From Caldicoprobacter guelmensis (lineage in GTDB: Bacteria > Bacillota > Clostridia > Caldicoprobacterales > Caldicoprobacteraceae), in the NCBI RefSeq assembly GCF_016908415.1, contig NZ_JAFBDW010000001.1, forward strand, positions 62,001-126,000: a stretch of 64,000 nt of DNA, given 5' to 3'. The notes below the pieces were generated by a model, which saw only the letters and a program-made list of their open reading frames with translations, had not been told where the DNA came from and searched no databases. The position numbers and the translations under genes were made by a program. Positions 6,988-16,372 of the stretch are shown one piece after another (position 1 is the stretch's first letter; every line of letters starts with the position of its first letter).

Positions 6988-8305
6988 GGTTGTCGTGATA
7001 GGCGGCGGGCTAGCTGGGTGCGAGGCGGCATGGCAGCTGGCAAGGGCAGGCATTTCAGTTGAACTGTATGAGATGCGTCCTTGCAATATGACGCCGGCCC
7101 ATCATACAGAATATCTGGGGGAGCTGGTGTGCAGCAATTCGCTGGGGTCCTTTAGGCTGGAGAACGCCTCTGGCCTTTTGAAAGAGGAAATGCGACTGCT
7201 TGGCTCGCTGGTCATTGAAGCGGCCGACGCTACCAAAGTGCCAGCCGGGGGAGCGCTGGCGGTTGACAGGCAACTGTTTGCCCAATACATCACGGATAAG
7301 ATACAAAGCCATCCGAATATTTCATTGATACGTGAGGAAGCAAAATCAATACCACAGGATTGCTATGTGGTTATAGCCACCGGACCACTTTCATCGCCAG
7401 CCATTTCTGAAGCCATAAAGCGACTGGTAAAGGAAGAATACCTTTATTTTTTTGATGCCGCCGCTCCCATAGTGGTTCGAGACTCTCTGGACTTTAGCAA
7501 GATATTTAAGGCATCAAGGTATGGCCGCGGAGAAGACTACCTCAACTGTCCAATGACCAAGGAGGAATACGAGAGGTTCTGGCATGAACTGGTGAATGCA
7601 AAGACGATAGAGCTTAAAGAATTCGAGGATGAAAAGGTGTTTGAAGGGTGTATGCCCATTGAAGTGATGGCCAAACGGGGCATAGACACACTGCGGTTTG
7701 GGCCTTTGAAGCCAGTGGGGCTTCGTGACCCACGAACGGGGCAGGAGCCGTATGCAGTCGTACAGCTCAGACAGGACAACCGCATGGCTACACTATATAA
7801 CATGGTGGGTTTTCAGACCAATTTGCTGTTTGGTGAACAGAAGCGGGTTTTTTCAATGATTCCGGGCCTTGAAAATGCCGAGTTTGTCCGCTTTGGGGTG
7901 ATGCACCGCAACACTTACATCAATTCTCCCAAGCTGCTCAACTCGTATTACGGTTTAAGGACTAACCCGTATATATATTTTGCTGGTCAAATAACTGGGG
8001 TGGAAGGGTATGTGGAGTCGGCATCCAGCGGCCTGGTGGTAGGGATTAATCTGGCGCTTATGCTTCACGGCAGACAGCCCATAGATTTTCCGGATACCAC
8101 TGCCATTGGAGCGCTGGCACATTACATATCGGATCCACGCATAGAGAACTTCCAGCCCATGAACAGCAATTTTGGCATCATTGCCCCGCTTGATAAAAGG
8201 GTGCGCTCAAGGCGCGATAGAAACCTGATGATTTCTGAGCGGGCGCTCAATACCATCAAACAGCTCATAGAGAGCAGTGGGCTGGATTCTGTCAGAAAAC
8301 ATTGA
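6980..8305 (+). CDS. trmFO: tRNA (uracil-54-C5)-methyltransferase, folate/FAD dependent (TrmFO)
   Basis: TrmFO makes ribothymidine at position 54 of the T-loop of tRNA, using methylene-tetrahydrofolate as the carbon source and FAD as cofactor. The N-terminus VVVIGGGLAGCEAAW is the FAD-binding dinucleotide fold. ELVCSNSLGS is a TrmFO signature. AGQITGVEGYVESASSG near the C-terminus is the second flavin-binding stretch. At 441 residues the length is normal. Its ATG overlaps the end of topA by 8 nt, the order seen in many Firmicutes, followed by hslVU and codY. Confidence 0.96.
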   Translation: MNKVVVIGGGLAGCEAAWQLARAGISVELYEMRPCNMTPAHHTEYLGELVCSNSLGSFRLENASGLLKEEMRLLGSLVIEAADATKVPAGGALAVDRQLFAQYITDKIQSHPNISLIREEAKSIPQDCYVVIATGPLSSPAISEAIKRLVKEEYLYFFDAAAPIVVRDSLDFSKIFKASRYGRGEDYLNCPMTKEEYERFWHELVNAKTIELKEFEDEKVFEGCMPIEVMAKRGIDTLRFGPLKPVGLRDPRTGQEPYAVVQLRQDNRMATLYNMVGFQTNLLFGEQKRVFSMIPGLENAEFVRFGVMHRNTYINSPKLLNSYYGLRTNPYIYFAGQITGVEGYVESASSGLVVGINLALMLHGRQPIDFPDTTAIGALAHYISDPRIENFQPMNSNFGIIAPLDKRVRSRRDRNLMISERALNTIKQLIESSGLDSVRKH

Positions 8306-8330
8306 AATTTTTGAAAAATTGTGATAATAT
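8302..8330 (+). promoter_or_regulatory. Candidate SigA promoter for hslV-hslU-codY
   Basis: TTGAAA (8302-8307) and TAATAT (8325-8330), 17-nt spacer. The -35 box overlaps the trmFO stop codon. This allows the protease genes to be transcribed separately from the topA operon. Confidence 0.5.
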
Positions 8331-8369
8331 GGGTATGTTTAATTAAGAAGGGAAGGGGAAGTCGCGGAT

Positions 8370-8900
8370 ATGCTTAAGGGGACTACCATTATCGCGGTGC
8401 GAAGGGGTGACAAAGGAGCCATCGGTGGTGATGGCCAGGTGACTTTAGGGCAAAACACCATCATGAAACAGAATGCCCGCAAGATACGCAGATTGTATCA
8501 CAACAGGGTAGTAGTGGGGTTTGCCGGTTCAGTAGCAGATGCTTTTACATTGAGCGACAAGTTTGAGACCAAGTTGGAGGAGTATTCGGGTAATCTTCAA
8601 CGGGCAGCCGTGGAGCTTGCCAAAGAGTGGCGTGCCGATAAAGTATTAAGAAGGCTGGATGCAATGCTCATTGCTATAGATTCAAAGGATTTGCTTATCA
8701 TTTCTGGCACCGGCGAGGTCATCGAGCCAGATGATCAAATTGCTGCTATTGGTTCGGGTGGCAATTATGCTCTGGCGGCCGCCAGGGCGCTTGTGGCCCA
8801 TACTCAGCTTGAGCCGGTAGAGATAGTCAGAAAATCGCTGGAGATAGCCTCTTCCATTTGTGTTTACACCAACAGCAATATATACGTGGAAGAGGTATAA
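8370..8900 (+). CDS. hslV: HslV (ClpQ) peptidase subunit
   Basis: Proteolytic subunit of the HslUV ATP-dependent protease, a proteasome-like N-terminal nucleophile hydrolase. Removal of MLKG would expose the catalytic threonine (T5) of TTIIAVRRG. The conserved GGDGQVTLG and VGFAGSVADAF segments follow, and AAIGSGGNYALAAARAL is near the C-terminus. At 176 residues it has the family length. It forms a cytoplasmic double hexamer with HslU, encoded 16 nt downstream. Confidence 0.97.
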   Translation: MLKGTTIIAVRRGDKGAIGGDGQVTLGQNTIMKQNARKIRRLYHNRVVVGFAGSVADAFTLSDKFETKLEEYSGNLQRAAVELAKEWRADKVLRRLDAMLIAIDSKDLLIISGTGEVIEPDDQIAAIGSGGNYALAAARALVAHTQLEPVEIVRKSLEIASSICVYTNSNIYVEEV

Positions 8901-8916
8901 AAGGAGGGGAAAGGCG

Positions 8917-10299
8917 TTGGCAGAATATTACACTCCCAAGGAAATAGTAGAGCAGCTTAATAAGTACATAATCGGGCAGGACAAGGCCAAGAGAGCTGTG
9001 GCCATAGCTTTGAGGAACCGGTATCGCCGAAGCAAACTCGACCCCAAGTTGAGGGATGAGATAACGCCAAAGAACATAATACTTATAGGACCTACCGGCG
9101 TTGGTAAGACCGAGATTGCGCGGCGTTTGGCCAAGCTGGTCAATGCGCCTTTTATAAAGGTTGAGGCCACTAAGTATACCGAAGTGGGCTATGTGGGTCG
9201 AGATGTGGAATCCATGGTCAGGGACCTTGTGGAAGAAGCCATTCGCATGATAAAAAGCAAGAAGATGGAGCTGGTGAGGGAAAAGGCAGCTCAAGCTGCA
9301 GAGAATCGCATACTGGATATACTCCTCCCCTCCAAGAGGAAAAGGGCCCAAAGCCCGTTGGGCATGCTGTTCCCGGTGGATCAGCCAGAGGTTGAAGAGC
9401 ATGATGCTGATGATTCCATGGCGCATACCAGGGAGAGGCTCAGGGAAAAGCTGCGCAGTGGTGCTCTGGAGGATAGCCCTATAGAGATTGAGGTGGAGGA
9501 CTCGGCATTTGCCAGTTTCGGGTTTATTCCCGGTATGGGCAATGAAGAAGTGCTGATACAGATACAGGATGTATTCGGCAACCTATTCCCCAAGAGGCGC
9601 AAGAAAAAAAAGACCACTGTCCGGGAGGCTCGCCGTATATTTGAGCAGGAAGAGGCTCAAAAGCTCATTGACATGGACGAGGTGATAGAAGAAGCCATTC
9701 AGGCTGTAGAACAGCATGGCATAATATTCATAGATGAGATAGATAAGATAGCCGGCCGTGAAAGCGGAGTAGGGCCCGATGTTTCCCGTGAGGGCGTACA
9801 AAGGGATATACTGCCCATAGTAGAGGGAACGACTGTGATGACAAAGTACGGTCCGGTGAAGACCGATCATATACTGTTTATTGCGGCTGGCGCCTTCCAT
9901 GTGTCTAAGGTATCCGACCTTATCCCCGAACTGCAGGGCAGGTTCCCCATAAGGGTGGAGCTTGAAGCCCTCACAAAAGAGGACTTCAAGCGCATACTTA
10001 CTCAGACCGAGAATGCCATCATAAAGCAACAGATTGCGCTGCTTAAAGTGGAGGGCGTGGAGCTGGAATTCACCGAGGATGCCATTGATGAGATAGCCGA
10101 TATCGCCTATATAATGAATCAAACAAGTGAAAACATAGGTGCACGGCGTTTGTATACCGTGGTTGAGAAGCTAATGGAGGATATATCCTTTAATGCAGAC
10201 AGCTTGGCAGGGCAAAAGGTCGTGATAGACAGGGAATACGTGAGGAACACCTTGCAGGACATGGTGAAACAGAATGACCTTCACAAGTTCATTCTATAG
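8917..10299 (+). CDS. hslU: HslU (ClpY) ATPase subunit
   Basis: AAA+ unfoldase that feeds substrates to HslV. Walker A is GPTGVGKTEIARRL and Walker B is IIFIDEIDKIA. The intervening I-domain, rich in charged residues, spans roughly residues 110-240. The pore loop region is KYTEVGYVGRDVES. The C-terminal tail ends FIL, which in the family inserts into HslV. The TTG start at 8917 was chosen because GGAGGGG lies 7 nt upstream and the protein then opens AEYYTPKEIV, as in relatives; the longer frame (from 8860) overlaps hslV without support. Length 460 residues. Confidence 0.96.
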   Translation: MAEYYTPKEIVEQLNKYIIGQDKAKRAVAIALRNRYRRSKLDPKLRDEITPKNIILIGPTGVGKTEIARRLAKLVNAPFIKVEATKYTEVGYVGRDVESMVRDLVEEAIRMIKSKKMELVREKAAQAAENRILDILLPSKRKRAQSPLGMLFPVDQPEVEEHDADDSMAHTRERLREKLRSGALEDSPIEIEVEDSAFASFGFIPGMGNEEVLIQIQDVFGNLFPKRRKKKKTTVREARRIFEQEEAQKLIDMDEVIEEAIQAVEQHGIIFIDEIDKIAGRESGVGPDVSREGVQRDILPIVEGTTVMTKYGPVKTDHILFIAAGAFHVSKVSDLIPELQGRFPIRVELEALTKEDFKRILTQTENAIIKQQIALLKVEGVELEFTEDAIDEIADIAYIMNQTSENIGARRLYTVVEKLMEDISFNADSLAGQKVVIDREYVRNTLQDMVKQNDLHKFIL

Positions 10300-10323
10300 C
10301 TGCTGTGGAAAGTGGGGCTTGAT

Positions 10324-11037
10324 ATGTTAGAGAGTTTACTTGAACGTATAAGGCGGTTCAATCAAATATTTCAGAGCAATGAGGCAAGCGGTATAGATTT
10401 GGCGTATTTATGCGAGATTTTAAGCCAGCTCATTGACAGCAGAGTACTGCTGCTGGATGAGGGTGGCCGCGTTATAGCCTGTGCACCTGCCAATGAGGCA
10501 GAAAATGCTGCACAGCGGAATAACGCCAGCTTGATGAAGATCCGCAGCACCGTTGCGAATGTGGTGGAAGATACGCAGGAGGGCAAGCAGAAGACCACCA
10601 TCGTTCCCATATACTGCAGGGGCAAGAGGCTGGGGACGCTTATATTTCAGCGCCCTGACCTTAGGGAGTTTGTGCCCGATGACCTGGTGCTGGCTGAGTA
10701 CAGCGCTACTGTCGTGGGGCTGGAGATAATGCGATTGAAGATGGAACATATGGCCGAGGAGGTAAGGAAGAGGTCGACGGCCGAAATGGCCATGGAGACG
10801 CTTTCTTATTCCGAAAGAGAAGCAGTAGAACAGGTATTCAAGGAACTGAATGGTACAGAAGGCCTATTGGTGGCTAGCAGGATAGCTGACCGGGCGGGAA
10901 TTACGCGCTCGGTGATAGTAAATGCTTTAAGAAAGCTCGAAAGCGCGGGAATAATCGAGTCGCGCTCGCTGGGGATGAAGGGCACTTATATTAAGGTGCT
11001 CAACGACAAATTCTTATCTCAACTAAACAAGACATGA
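10324..11037 (+). CDS. codY: GTP- and branched-chain-amino-acid-sensing repressor CodY
   Basis: Global regulator of stationary-phase metabolism in low-GC Gram-positives. The N-terminal GAF domain (about residues 1-155) binds isoleucine, leucine or valine. The C-terminal winged helix-turn-helix contains ASRIADRAGITRSVIVNALRKL, a sequence hardly changed across CodY proteins (positions about 180-205). The ATG at 10324 was preferred to a GTG at 10312 because a GGGG site lies 6 nt upstream and the protein then starts MLESLLERIR, giving 237 residues. The hslV-hslU-codY order is the ancestral one of Bacillus and many Clostridia. Confidence 0.96.
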   Translation: MLESLLERIRRFNQIFQSNEASGIDLAYLCEILSQLIDSRVLLLDEGGRVIACAPANEAENAAQRNNASLMKIRSTVANVVEDTQEGKQKTTIVPIYCRGKRLGTLIFQRPDLREFVPDDLVLAEYSATVVGLEIMRLKMEHMAEEVRKRSTAEMAMETLSYSEREAVEQVFKELNGTEGLLVASRIADRAGITRSVIVNALRKLESAGIIESRSLGMKGTYIKVLNDKFLSQLNKT

Positions 11038-11079
11038 ATAATTCTTGAGTAACTTGTTGAGGAAGAAAGAAGTGGATTT

Positions 11080-11526
11080 ATGTTCAACGGAGAGATGGAC
11101 AAGATTAAGGAAATACTTAAGGGAAAAGGGTATAAGTTGACGCCACAGCGCAGGGCTACTCTTGAGGTGATCATGAATAACAAGGGTAAGCATATGAGCA
11201 CGGAGGAGATATACTTTCACGTAAAGAAGATATGCCCTGAAATAGGGCTGGCTACCGTATACCGTACCATGCTCTTGTTTGAAGAGTTGGGAATACTCTA
11301 TAAGCACAACTTTGATGACGGTAGGAACCGCTACGAGCTGAGCACCTTAAACGACGACCACCATCACCATCATCTAGTATGTTTAAGCTGTGGCAAGGTG
11401 ATAGAAGTAGAAGAAGACCTGTTGGATTCGCTGGAGGAAAAGATTGAGGAGAAACACAGGTTTAAGATTGTCAATCACAACGTTAAATTTTTTGGCTATT
11501 GTTCAAAATGCAGACAAAATGATTAA
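11080..11526 (+). CDS. Fur-family metalloregulator
   Basis: A 148-residue Fur/PerR/Zur-type repressor. The N-terminal winged helix includes KLTPQRRATLEVI and PEIGLATVYRTM (recognition helix). The C-terminal metal-binding and dimerisation domain has the run DDHHHHHLVCLSCGK and a second cysteine pair CSKC close to the end, so a structural Cys4 zinc site is expected. The metal or peroxide sensed cannot be decided from sequence alone. A possible alternative start is the ATG at 11095. It is followed by a strong terminator. Confidence 0.9.
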   Translation: MFNGEMDKIKEILKGKGYKLTPQRRATLEVIMNNKGKHMSTEEIYFHVKKICPEIGLATVYRTMLLFEELGILYKHNFDDGRNRYELSTLNDDHHHHHLVCLSCGKVIEVEEDLLDSLEEKIEEKHRFKIVNHNVKFFGYCSKCRQND

Positions 11527-11550
11527 GGCTACAGGCTGCAGGCATAAAGG

Positions 11551-11587
11551 TAAAGGCTCCCTTGAAGGGAGCCTTTACTATTTTTTG
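11551..11587 (+). terminator. Rho-independent terminator after the Fur-family gene
   Basis: TAAAGGCTCCC-TTGA-GGGAGCCTTTA, an 11-bp stem with a 4-5 nt loop, followed within 3 nt by a run of six T. Confidence 0.85.
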
Positions 11588-11727
11588 GGTTGTAGTTACA
11601 GCCGGCTATATGTGGCAAAAAATGGATTTTACAGTTTAAGGGTTTGAATAAGTGATTTGAGCAATACACATACTAAAAATACGTTTCTATACAGCATTGT
11701 TTAACAATAGCTAGAAAGGATGATACG

Positions 11728-14142
11728 GTGAAAGGGATTATTATGGCTGGAGGCTCTGGATCTCGCCTGCGACCTCTCACCTGTGATTTACCTAAACCGA
11801 TGGTGCCCGTGATGGCCAGGCCCGTCATGACGTATAGCATAGAACTGCTGAAAAAGTATGGCATTGAAGATATAGGCATTACCCTTCAATACCTTCCCCA
11901 GGTAATAGAGGATTATTTCCAAGATGGTTCTGCGTTTGGCGTTAAGCTCCATTATTTTGTAGAAGAAACGCCGTTGGGGACGGCGGGTAGCGTAAAAAAT
12001 GCCGAAAACTTTTTGGATGAAACCTTTATAGTGATCAGCGGAGATGCTCTGACCGATATCAACATAACCAATGCCATAAACTTTCATAAGGAAAAAAGAG
12101 CATTGGCCACTCTTGTGCTCAAAAGGGTTGAGGTGCCTTTGGAATACGGCGTGGTGATTACCGATGAGAACGGTGCTGTGACCCGCTTTTTAGAGAAACC
12201 CAACTGGAGTGAGGTCTTCAGCGATACTGTAAATACCGGTATATACATTTTAGAACCAGAGGTGCTTTCTTATTTTAAGAGTGGACAAAAATTTGACTTC
12301 AGCCAAGACTTGTTTCCATTGCTCCTTGAGAAAGGCAGGCCGATGTATGGATATATAACCGAGGAGTACTGGTGTGATATAGGTAACCTCCAAACTTACC
12401 TTCAGGCCCATTATGATATGCTATCCGGCAAGGTGAGGTTTCCTGTTCCCGGACACAAGATAGGCGAGAATATATGGGTAGGCGAAAACGTCGATATACA
12501 CCCTGAAGCTAAAGTGGAAGGTCCTTGCTATATAGGGGATTATACCCGTATCAGAGAAGGGGCGTATATCGGGCCGTTTAGCGTAATAGGGCGTTACAAT
12601 GACATTGGGCTCCATGCCAGCATAAAGAGGAGCGTGCTGTGGGATTACAATACCTTGAGCAGGTGCGTTGAAGTACGCGGTGCTGCCGTGTGTAATAAGG
12701 TGGATATAAGGGAAAGGGTGTCGATATACGAAGGAGCGGTAATTGGCAACGGCTGTACGTTGAAGCCGAGGGTTAATGTTAAGCCGGATGTCAAAATATG
12801 GCCGGAGAAGGTGATAGAGCACGGAACCACCGTGCAATCCAATGTGATATGGGGGACGCGATTTACCAAGACCCTGTTTGGGAAGAACGGTATAACGGGA
12901 AAGCTCAATGTAGACCTTGACCCGCGCTTTGCTGTACGGTTGGGAGCGGCCGTGGGTGCCGAACTTAAGCCTAATAAGCGGGTTGCGGTAAGCTGCGATG
13001 AAAATAACGGCAGTGCCATGTTGAAACACGGCATAATATCGGGATTGCTGTCCTCGGGCGTAGAAGTACTGGACTTGGGGTCTCTTACCACGTCTGTTTT
13101 AAGGTATATGGTGCCCTATCTCGGTCTGGATGGAGGAATACACGTTTTTGAGGACAAAAATGTGGATGGCAATGCGGGTATCCATTTCATCGATAAGAAT
13201 GGAGGCAACTTTTCACCGGCCTTTGAGCGCCAGGTCGAAAACGCATTTGTGAGGGAAGACTTCCAGAGGGTTGCGGCGGATAAAATACTCCAAGTCCAAA
13301 GCCTTTTCAATGTTCCACTGTTTTACGCCAAGGCCCTCACAAAATCGGTGAATGCCGATGTGATAAGGGAATACGGCTTTAAGGTGTTGCTTTCCACTCC
13401 CAGCAGATTGGTGGCTTCGATTGCCGAGACCGTATTCAGCGATGTGGGTTGTGAACTTCATACAGCCGAAAGTGGCGTGCCTTTTGGACTTGAAAAGGAA
13501 CAGTATAGCCTGGCATGCTACGTGGATGGCAACGGCGAAGAGCTGGAACTGTACGATGAGAAGGGAAAGCGACTTTCTCGAGAGATGTGCCAGGCTTTGA
13601 AGAGCTTTTTGTGCTTGAAGGCCAATGAAAAAAAAGAGGTAGTGGTACCTTATACGGCTCCTACCGCTGTTGAAACAATGGCACAGGCATTTCAAGGAAA
13701 GGTGATACGCACCAGGACCAGCAGGTATGCGCTCATGAACGAGGTGATAAAGCGGGAGGGAAATGGCGGGGTTTTTTTGCTATACGCTGATGCCCTTGCT
13801 GTGCTGCTCAAGCTTCTGGAAGTTTTGGCTGGAGAACACAAGACGCTCTCTGAGCTTGTAAGCGCTATACCGAGATTTTATATGAAAGAAAAGGTCATAG
13901 AATGCCCGTGGGGAGAGAAGGGGAAGGTGATGCGCTGGCTCATACAGGAGGAAACAAAAGGGAACAACGTGGTAGAGCTGTTTGAGGGGGTGAAGGTCCA
14001 TCACAAGGATGGCTGGGCCCTGGTGCTGCCCGACTCAGAGGAAGCGGTGTGCAGGATCTACAGCGAAGGCGTATCAGAGGAATATGCCGAAGAGCTGACG
14101 AGGTTTTACGAGGACAAGATCAACTGGGCTAAAAAGCAGTGA
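11728..14142 (+). CDS. Nucleotidyltransferase / LbH / phosphomannomutase-like fusion protein
   Basis: An 804-residue three-part protein. Residues 1-235 are a sugar-1-phosphate nucleotidyltransferase (MAGGSGSRLRPLT, LPKPMVPV, SGDALTD). Residues 250-370 are hexapeptide left-handed beta-helix repeats (IGENIWVGENVDIHP, IGDYTRIREGAYIG). The remainder resembles alpha-D-phosphohexomutases (NGSAMLKHGIISGLL). Relatives are annotated as mannose-1-phosphate guanylyltransferase, so NDP-sugar supply for envelope glycans is likely. The canonical TASHNP phosphoserine loop is absent; GGIHVFEDKNVDGNAG stands in its place, so mutase activity is doubtful. GTG start with GAAAGGATG upstream. Confidence 0.85.
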   Translation: MKGIIMAGGSGSRLRPLTCDLPKPMVPVMARPVMTYSIELLKKYGIEDIGITLQYLPQVIEDYFQDGSAFGVKLHYFVEETPLGTAGSVKNAENFLDETFIVISGDALTDINITNAINFHKEKRALATLVLKRVEVPLEYGVVITDENGAVTRFLEKPNWSEVFSDTVNTGIYILEPEVLSYFKSGQKFDFSQDLFPLLLEKGRPMYGYITEEYWCDIGNLQTYLQAHYDMLSGKVRFPVPGHKIGENIWVGENVDIHPEAKVEGPCYIGDYTRIREGAYIGPFSVIGRYNDIGLHASIKRSVLWDYNTLSRCVEVRGAAVCNKVDIRERVSIYEGAVIGNGCTLKPRVNVKPDVKIWPEKVIEHGTTVQSNVIWGTRFTKTLFGKNGITGKLNVDLDPRFAVRLGAAVGAELKPNKRVAVSCDENNGSAMLKHGIISGLLSSGVEVLDLGSLTTSVLRYMVPYLGLDGGIHVFEDKNVDGNAGIHFIDKNGGNFSPAFERQVENAFVREDFQRVAADKILQVQSLFNVPLFYAKALTKSVNADVIREYGFKVLLSTPSRLVASIAETVFSDVGCELHTAESGVPFGLEKEQYSLACYVDGNGEELELYDEKGKRLSREMCQALKSFLCLKANEKKEVVVPYTAPTAVETMAQAFQGKVIRTRTSRYALMNEVIKREGNGGVFLLYADALAVLLKLLEVLAGEHKTLSELVSAIPRFYMKEKVIECPWGEKGKVMRWLIQEETKGNNVVELFEGVKVHHKDGWALVLPDSEEAVCRIYSEGVSEEYAEELTRFYEDKINWAKKQ

Positions 14143-14162
14143 GGGATATTACAAGGCAAATT

Positions 14163-14208
14163 AAGGGGAAGCTGGCTCATCCACGGGAGTTGGCTTCCCC
14201 CCTTTTTT
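14163..14208 (+). terminator. Terminator after the nucleotidyltransferase fusion gene
   Basis: GGGGAAGC and GCTTCCCC pair around a 20-nt loop, and the stem is followed by six T. Confidence 0.7.
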
Positions 14209-14211
14209 GAG

Positions 14212-14240
14212 TTGCGCAGCCAGTTCAAATACTGTATAAT
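14212..14240 (+). promoter_or_regulatory. SigA promoter for the RNase J operon
   Basis: TTGCGC (14212-14217) and a consensus TATAAT (14235-14240) with a 17-nt spacer, directly after the preceding terminator. Confidence 0.6.
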
Positions 14241-14299
14241 TAAAAATATGGTAGAAATGGCCGGTGAAGATTATAGATAAAGGAGGAAAAGAGGTATTT

Positions 14300-15961
14300 G
14301 TGGCGTCAAAGAATGTACTGAAAATTATACCACTGGGTGGAGTAAACGAGATCGGCAAAAACATGACGGTTTTTGAGTACGGCAATGACATCATAGTGGT
14401 TGACTGTGGCGTGAGTTTCCCTGAAGATGATATGCTGGGCGTCGACCTTGTGATACCCGATATATCCTATTTGTTGAAAAATAAGGATAAAGTGAGGGGG
14501 TTTATTCTCACGCACGGGCATGAAGACCACATTGGCGCATTGCCGTACGTGTTGAGGGAGATGGACGTTCCCATTTATGGTACTCGGCTGACTCTTGGAT
14601 TGGTCGATATCAAACTAAAGGAACACGGCATTGATAAGGCTGTCTTTCAAACGGTCAAAGCCAATGATACCTTAAAGCTGGGCGCATTCACCGTGGAATT
14701 CATCAAGACCAGCCACAGCATAGCTGATTCTGTAGCTCTGGCTATACATACCCCTGTGGGGGTGGTGGTACATACCAGCGATTTTAAGGTGGATTATACC
14801 CCTATAGATGGTCAGGTCATAGATTTGGCCAAGTTTGCATTGCTGGGCAAAAAAGGTGTGCTTGCCCTGCTGGCTGACAGCACCAATGTGGAAAGGCCGG
14901 GCTATACCATGTCGGAAAAGACGGTGGGGCAGACATTCGAGGCCATATTTGCCGATGCTCCCGGCAGGATCATAGTGGCCACCTTTGCATCAAACATACA
15001 CAGGATTCAACAGATCGTCAATGCGGCCATTAAATGTGAGCGAAAAGTGTGTATATCGGGCCGCAGCCTGGCCAATGTGGTTTCGGTTGCCGTGGAACTG
15101 GGTTATCTCGATATACCCAAAAAGACGCTTATAGAAGTGGACAAGGTGGACAGTTACCCCGCTGATAAGGTGGTGATAATTACCACCGGCACGCAGGGTG
15201 AACCCATGTCGGCTTTGACGCGAATGGCCGCTGCAGAGCATAAGAAGCTGGAGATAATAGCCGGGGACCTGGTTATTATATCGGCAACGCCCATACCAGG
15301 CAATGAAAAGCTGGTGTATAAGGTGATAAATCAACTGTTTCAAAGAGGGGCTAATGTCATATATGAGTCGCTGGCAGATGTACATGTTTCGGGCCATGCC
15401 TGTCAGGAAGAGCTCAAGCTCATACATACCCTTGTAAAGCCCAAGTTTTTTATTCCGGTACACGGCGAATTCCGCCATTTAAAGCAGCATGCGTTGCTGG
15501 CGGAGTCCCTTGGCATGCCGAAAGAAAATATCTTTTTGGTGGATATAGGTACCGTGCTTGAGCTTACCCACAACTCCTGCAGGGTTGCAGGGAGTGTCAC
15601 TGCAGGGCGGGTATTGGTGGATGGGCTTGGCGTAGGAGATGTGGGCAATATCGTATTGCGTGACAGGAAACACCTCTCACAGGACGGCCTTATAGTTGTG
15701 GTGGTCACCATATCGAGGGAAACGGGCTGCGTGATTGCAGGGCCTGATATCATATCCAGGGGTTTTGTGTATGTGCGAGAATCTGAAGGCCTTATAGAGC
15801 AGGCACGGCAGGTGGTAAAAGAGACTCTTGACAAGTGCGTGCAGCAGAACATCACCGATTGGGCCACGCTGAAGACCAATATCAGGGATGAATTGCGGAA
15901 TTTCCTTTATGAGAGGACGAAAAGAAACCCAATGATACTGCCTATCATCATGGAAATATGA
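14300..15961 (+). CDS. rnj: Ribonuclease J
   Basis: Metallo-beta-lactamase/beta-CASP ribonuclease with 5'-3' exonuclease and endonuclease activity in mRNA decay and rRNA maturation. The zinc-binding motif LTHGHEDHIGALP is at about residues 70-82. The beta-CASP motifs follow (LADSTNVERPG, GTQGEPMSAL, HVSGHA, FIPVHGEFRHL), then the C-terminal domain. The GTG at 14300 was chosen because GAGG lies 5 nt upstream and relatives begin close to KIIPLGGVNEIGKN; a frame from 14264 adds 12 residues. Length is 553 residues. J1 versus J2 cannot be told apart here. Confidence 0.95.
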   Translation: MASKNVLKIIPLGGVNEIGKNMTVFEYGNDIIVVDCGVSFPEDDMLGVDLVIPDISYLLKNKDKVRGFILTHGHEDHIGALPYVLREMDVPIYGTRLTLGLVDIKLKEHGIDKAVFQTVKANDTLKLGAFTVEFIKTSHSIADSVALAIHTPVGVVVHTSDFKVDYTPIDGQVIDLAKFALLGKKGVLALLADSTNVERPGYTMSEKTVGQTFEAIFADAPGRIIVATFASNIHRIQQIVNAAIKCERKVCISGRSLANVVSVAVELGYLDIPKKTLIEVDKVDSYPADKVVIITTGTQGEPMSALTRMAAAEHKKLEIIAGDLVIISATPIPGNEKLVYKVINQLFQRGANVIYESLADVHVSGHACQEELKLIHTLVKPKFFIPVHGEFRHLKQHALLAESLGMPKENIFLVDIGTVLELTHNSCRVAGSVTAGRVLVDGLGVGDVGNIVLRDRKHLSQDGLIVVVVTISRETGCVIAGPDIISRGFVYVRESEGLIEQARQVVKETLDKCVQQNITDWATLKTNIRDELRNFLYERTKRNPMILPIIMEI

Positions 15962-15997
15962 GATACTTTCACTCCATGGAGATGGGAGGGCATCCAT

Positions 15998-16372
15998 ATG
16001 AACGTATACGATAAGGCTCATGAATTGGCCAGGGCGCTTTCGGCAAGCAAGGAATACAGGGACTACAAGGCAGCAAAAGAAAGGATTGAACAGGATGAAA
16101 CCACTAAAAGGATGCTAAAGGACTTCAAAAAGCGGCAGTTGCAGCTGCAAGCTGCTTATTTAAGCGGTAGGCAGCCTGACGAGAAGGAACTTGACACGTT
16201 CAAGAAGCTTTCAGAGCTTATCCAGCATTCGCCCGATATAAGCAATTTTTTGCAGGCGGAGTATCGCCTGAATACGCTTATGTCGGATATATACAGGATC
16301 TTAAGTGAAGCAGTAGATATGGATCTGGATTTTATGCAGGAAGACGAGAAAGAAGGGGATAGAGAGAAGTGA
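15998..16372 (+). CDS. YlbF/YmcA-family regulator
   Basis: A 124-residue all-helical protein of the YlbF/YmcA (DUF964) family, shown by the N-terminal YDKAHELARALSASKEYRDY and the FKKRQLQLQ core. In Bacillus, YlbF, YmcA and YaaT form a complex that influences RNase Y-dependent processing, competence and sporulation. Placement directly after RNase J fits a role in RNA turnover, but this is inference. ATG start with GGGAGGG upstream. Its stop overlaps the GTG of queT. Confidence 0.85.
   Translation: MNVYDKAHELARALSASKEYRDYKAAKERIEQDETTKRMLKDFKKRQLQLQAAYLSGRQPDEKELDTFKKLSELIQHSPDISNFLQAEYRLNTLMSDIYRILSEAVDMDLDFMQEDEKEGDREK

Noticed and set aside
15962..16369. Looked for a preQ1 riboswitch controlling queT
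   Set aside because: queT starts inside the stop of the YlbF-family gene and no preQ1-like aptamer is seen before either gene.
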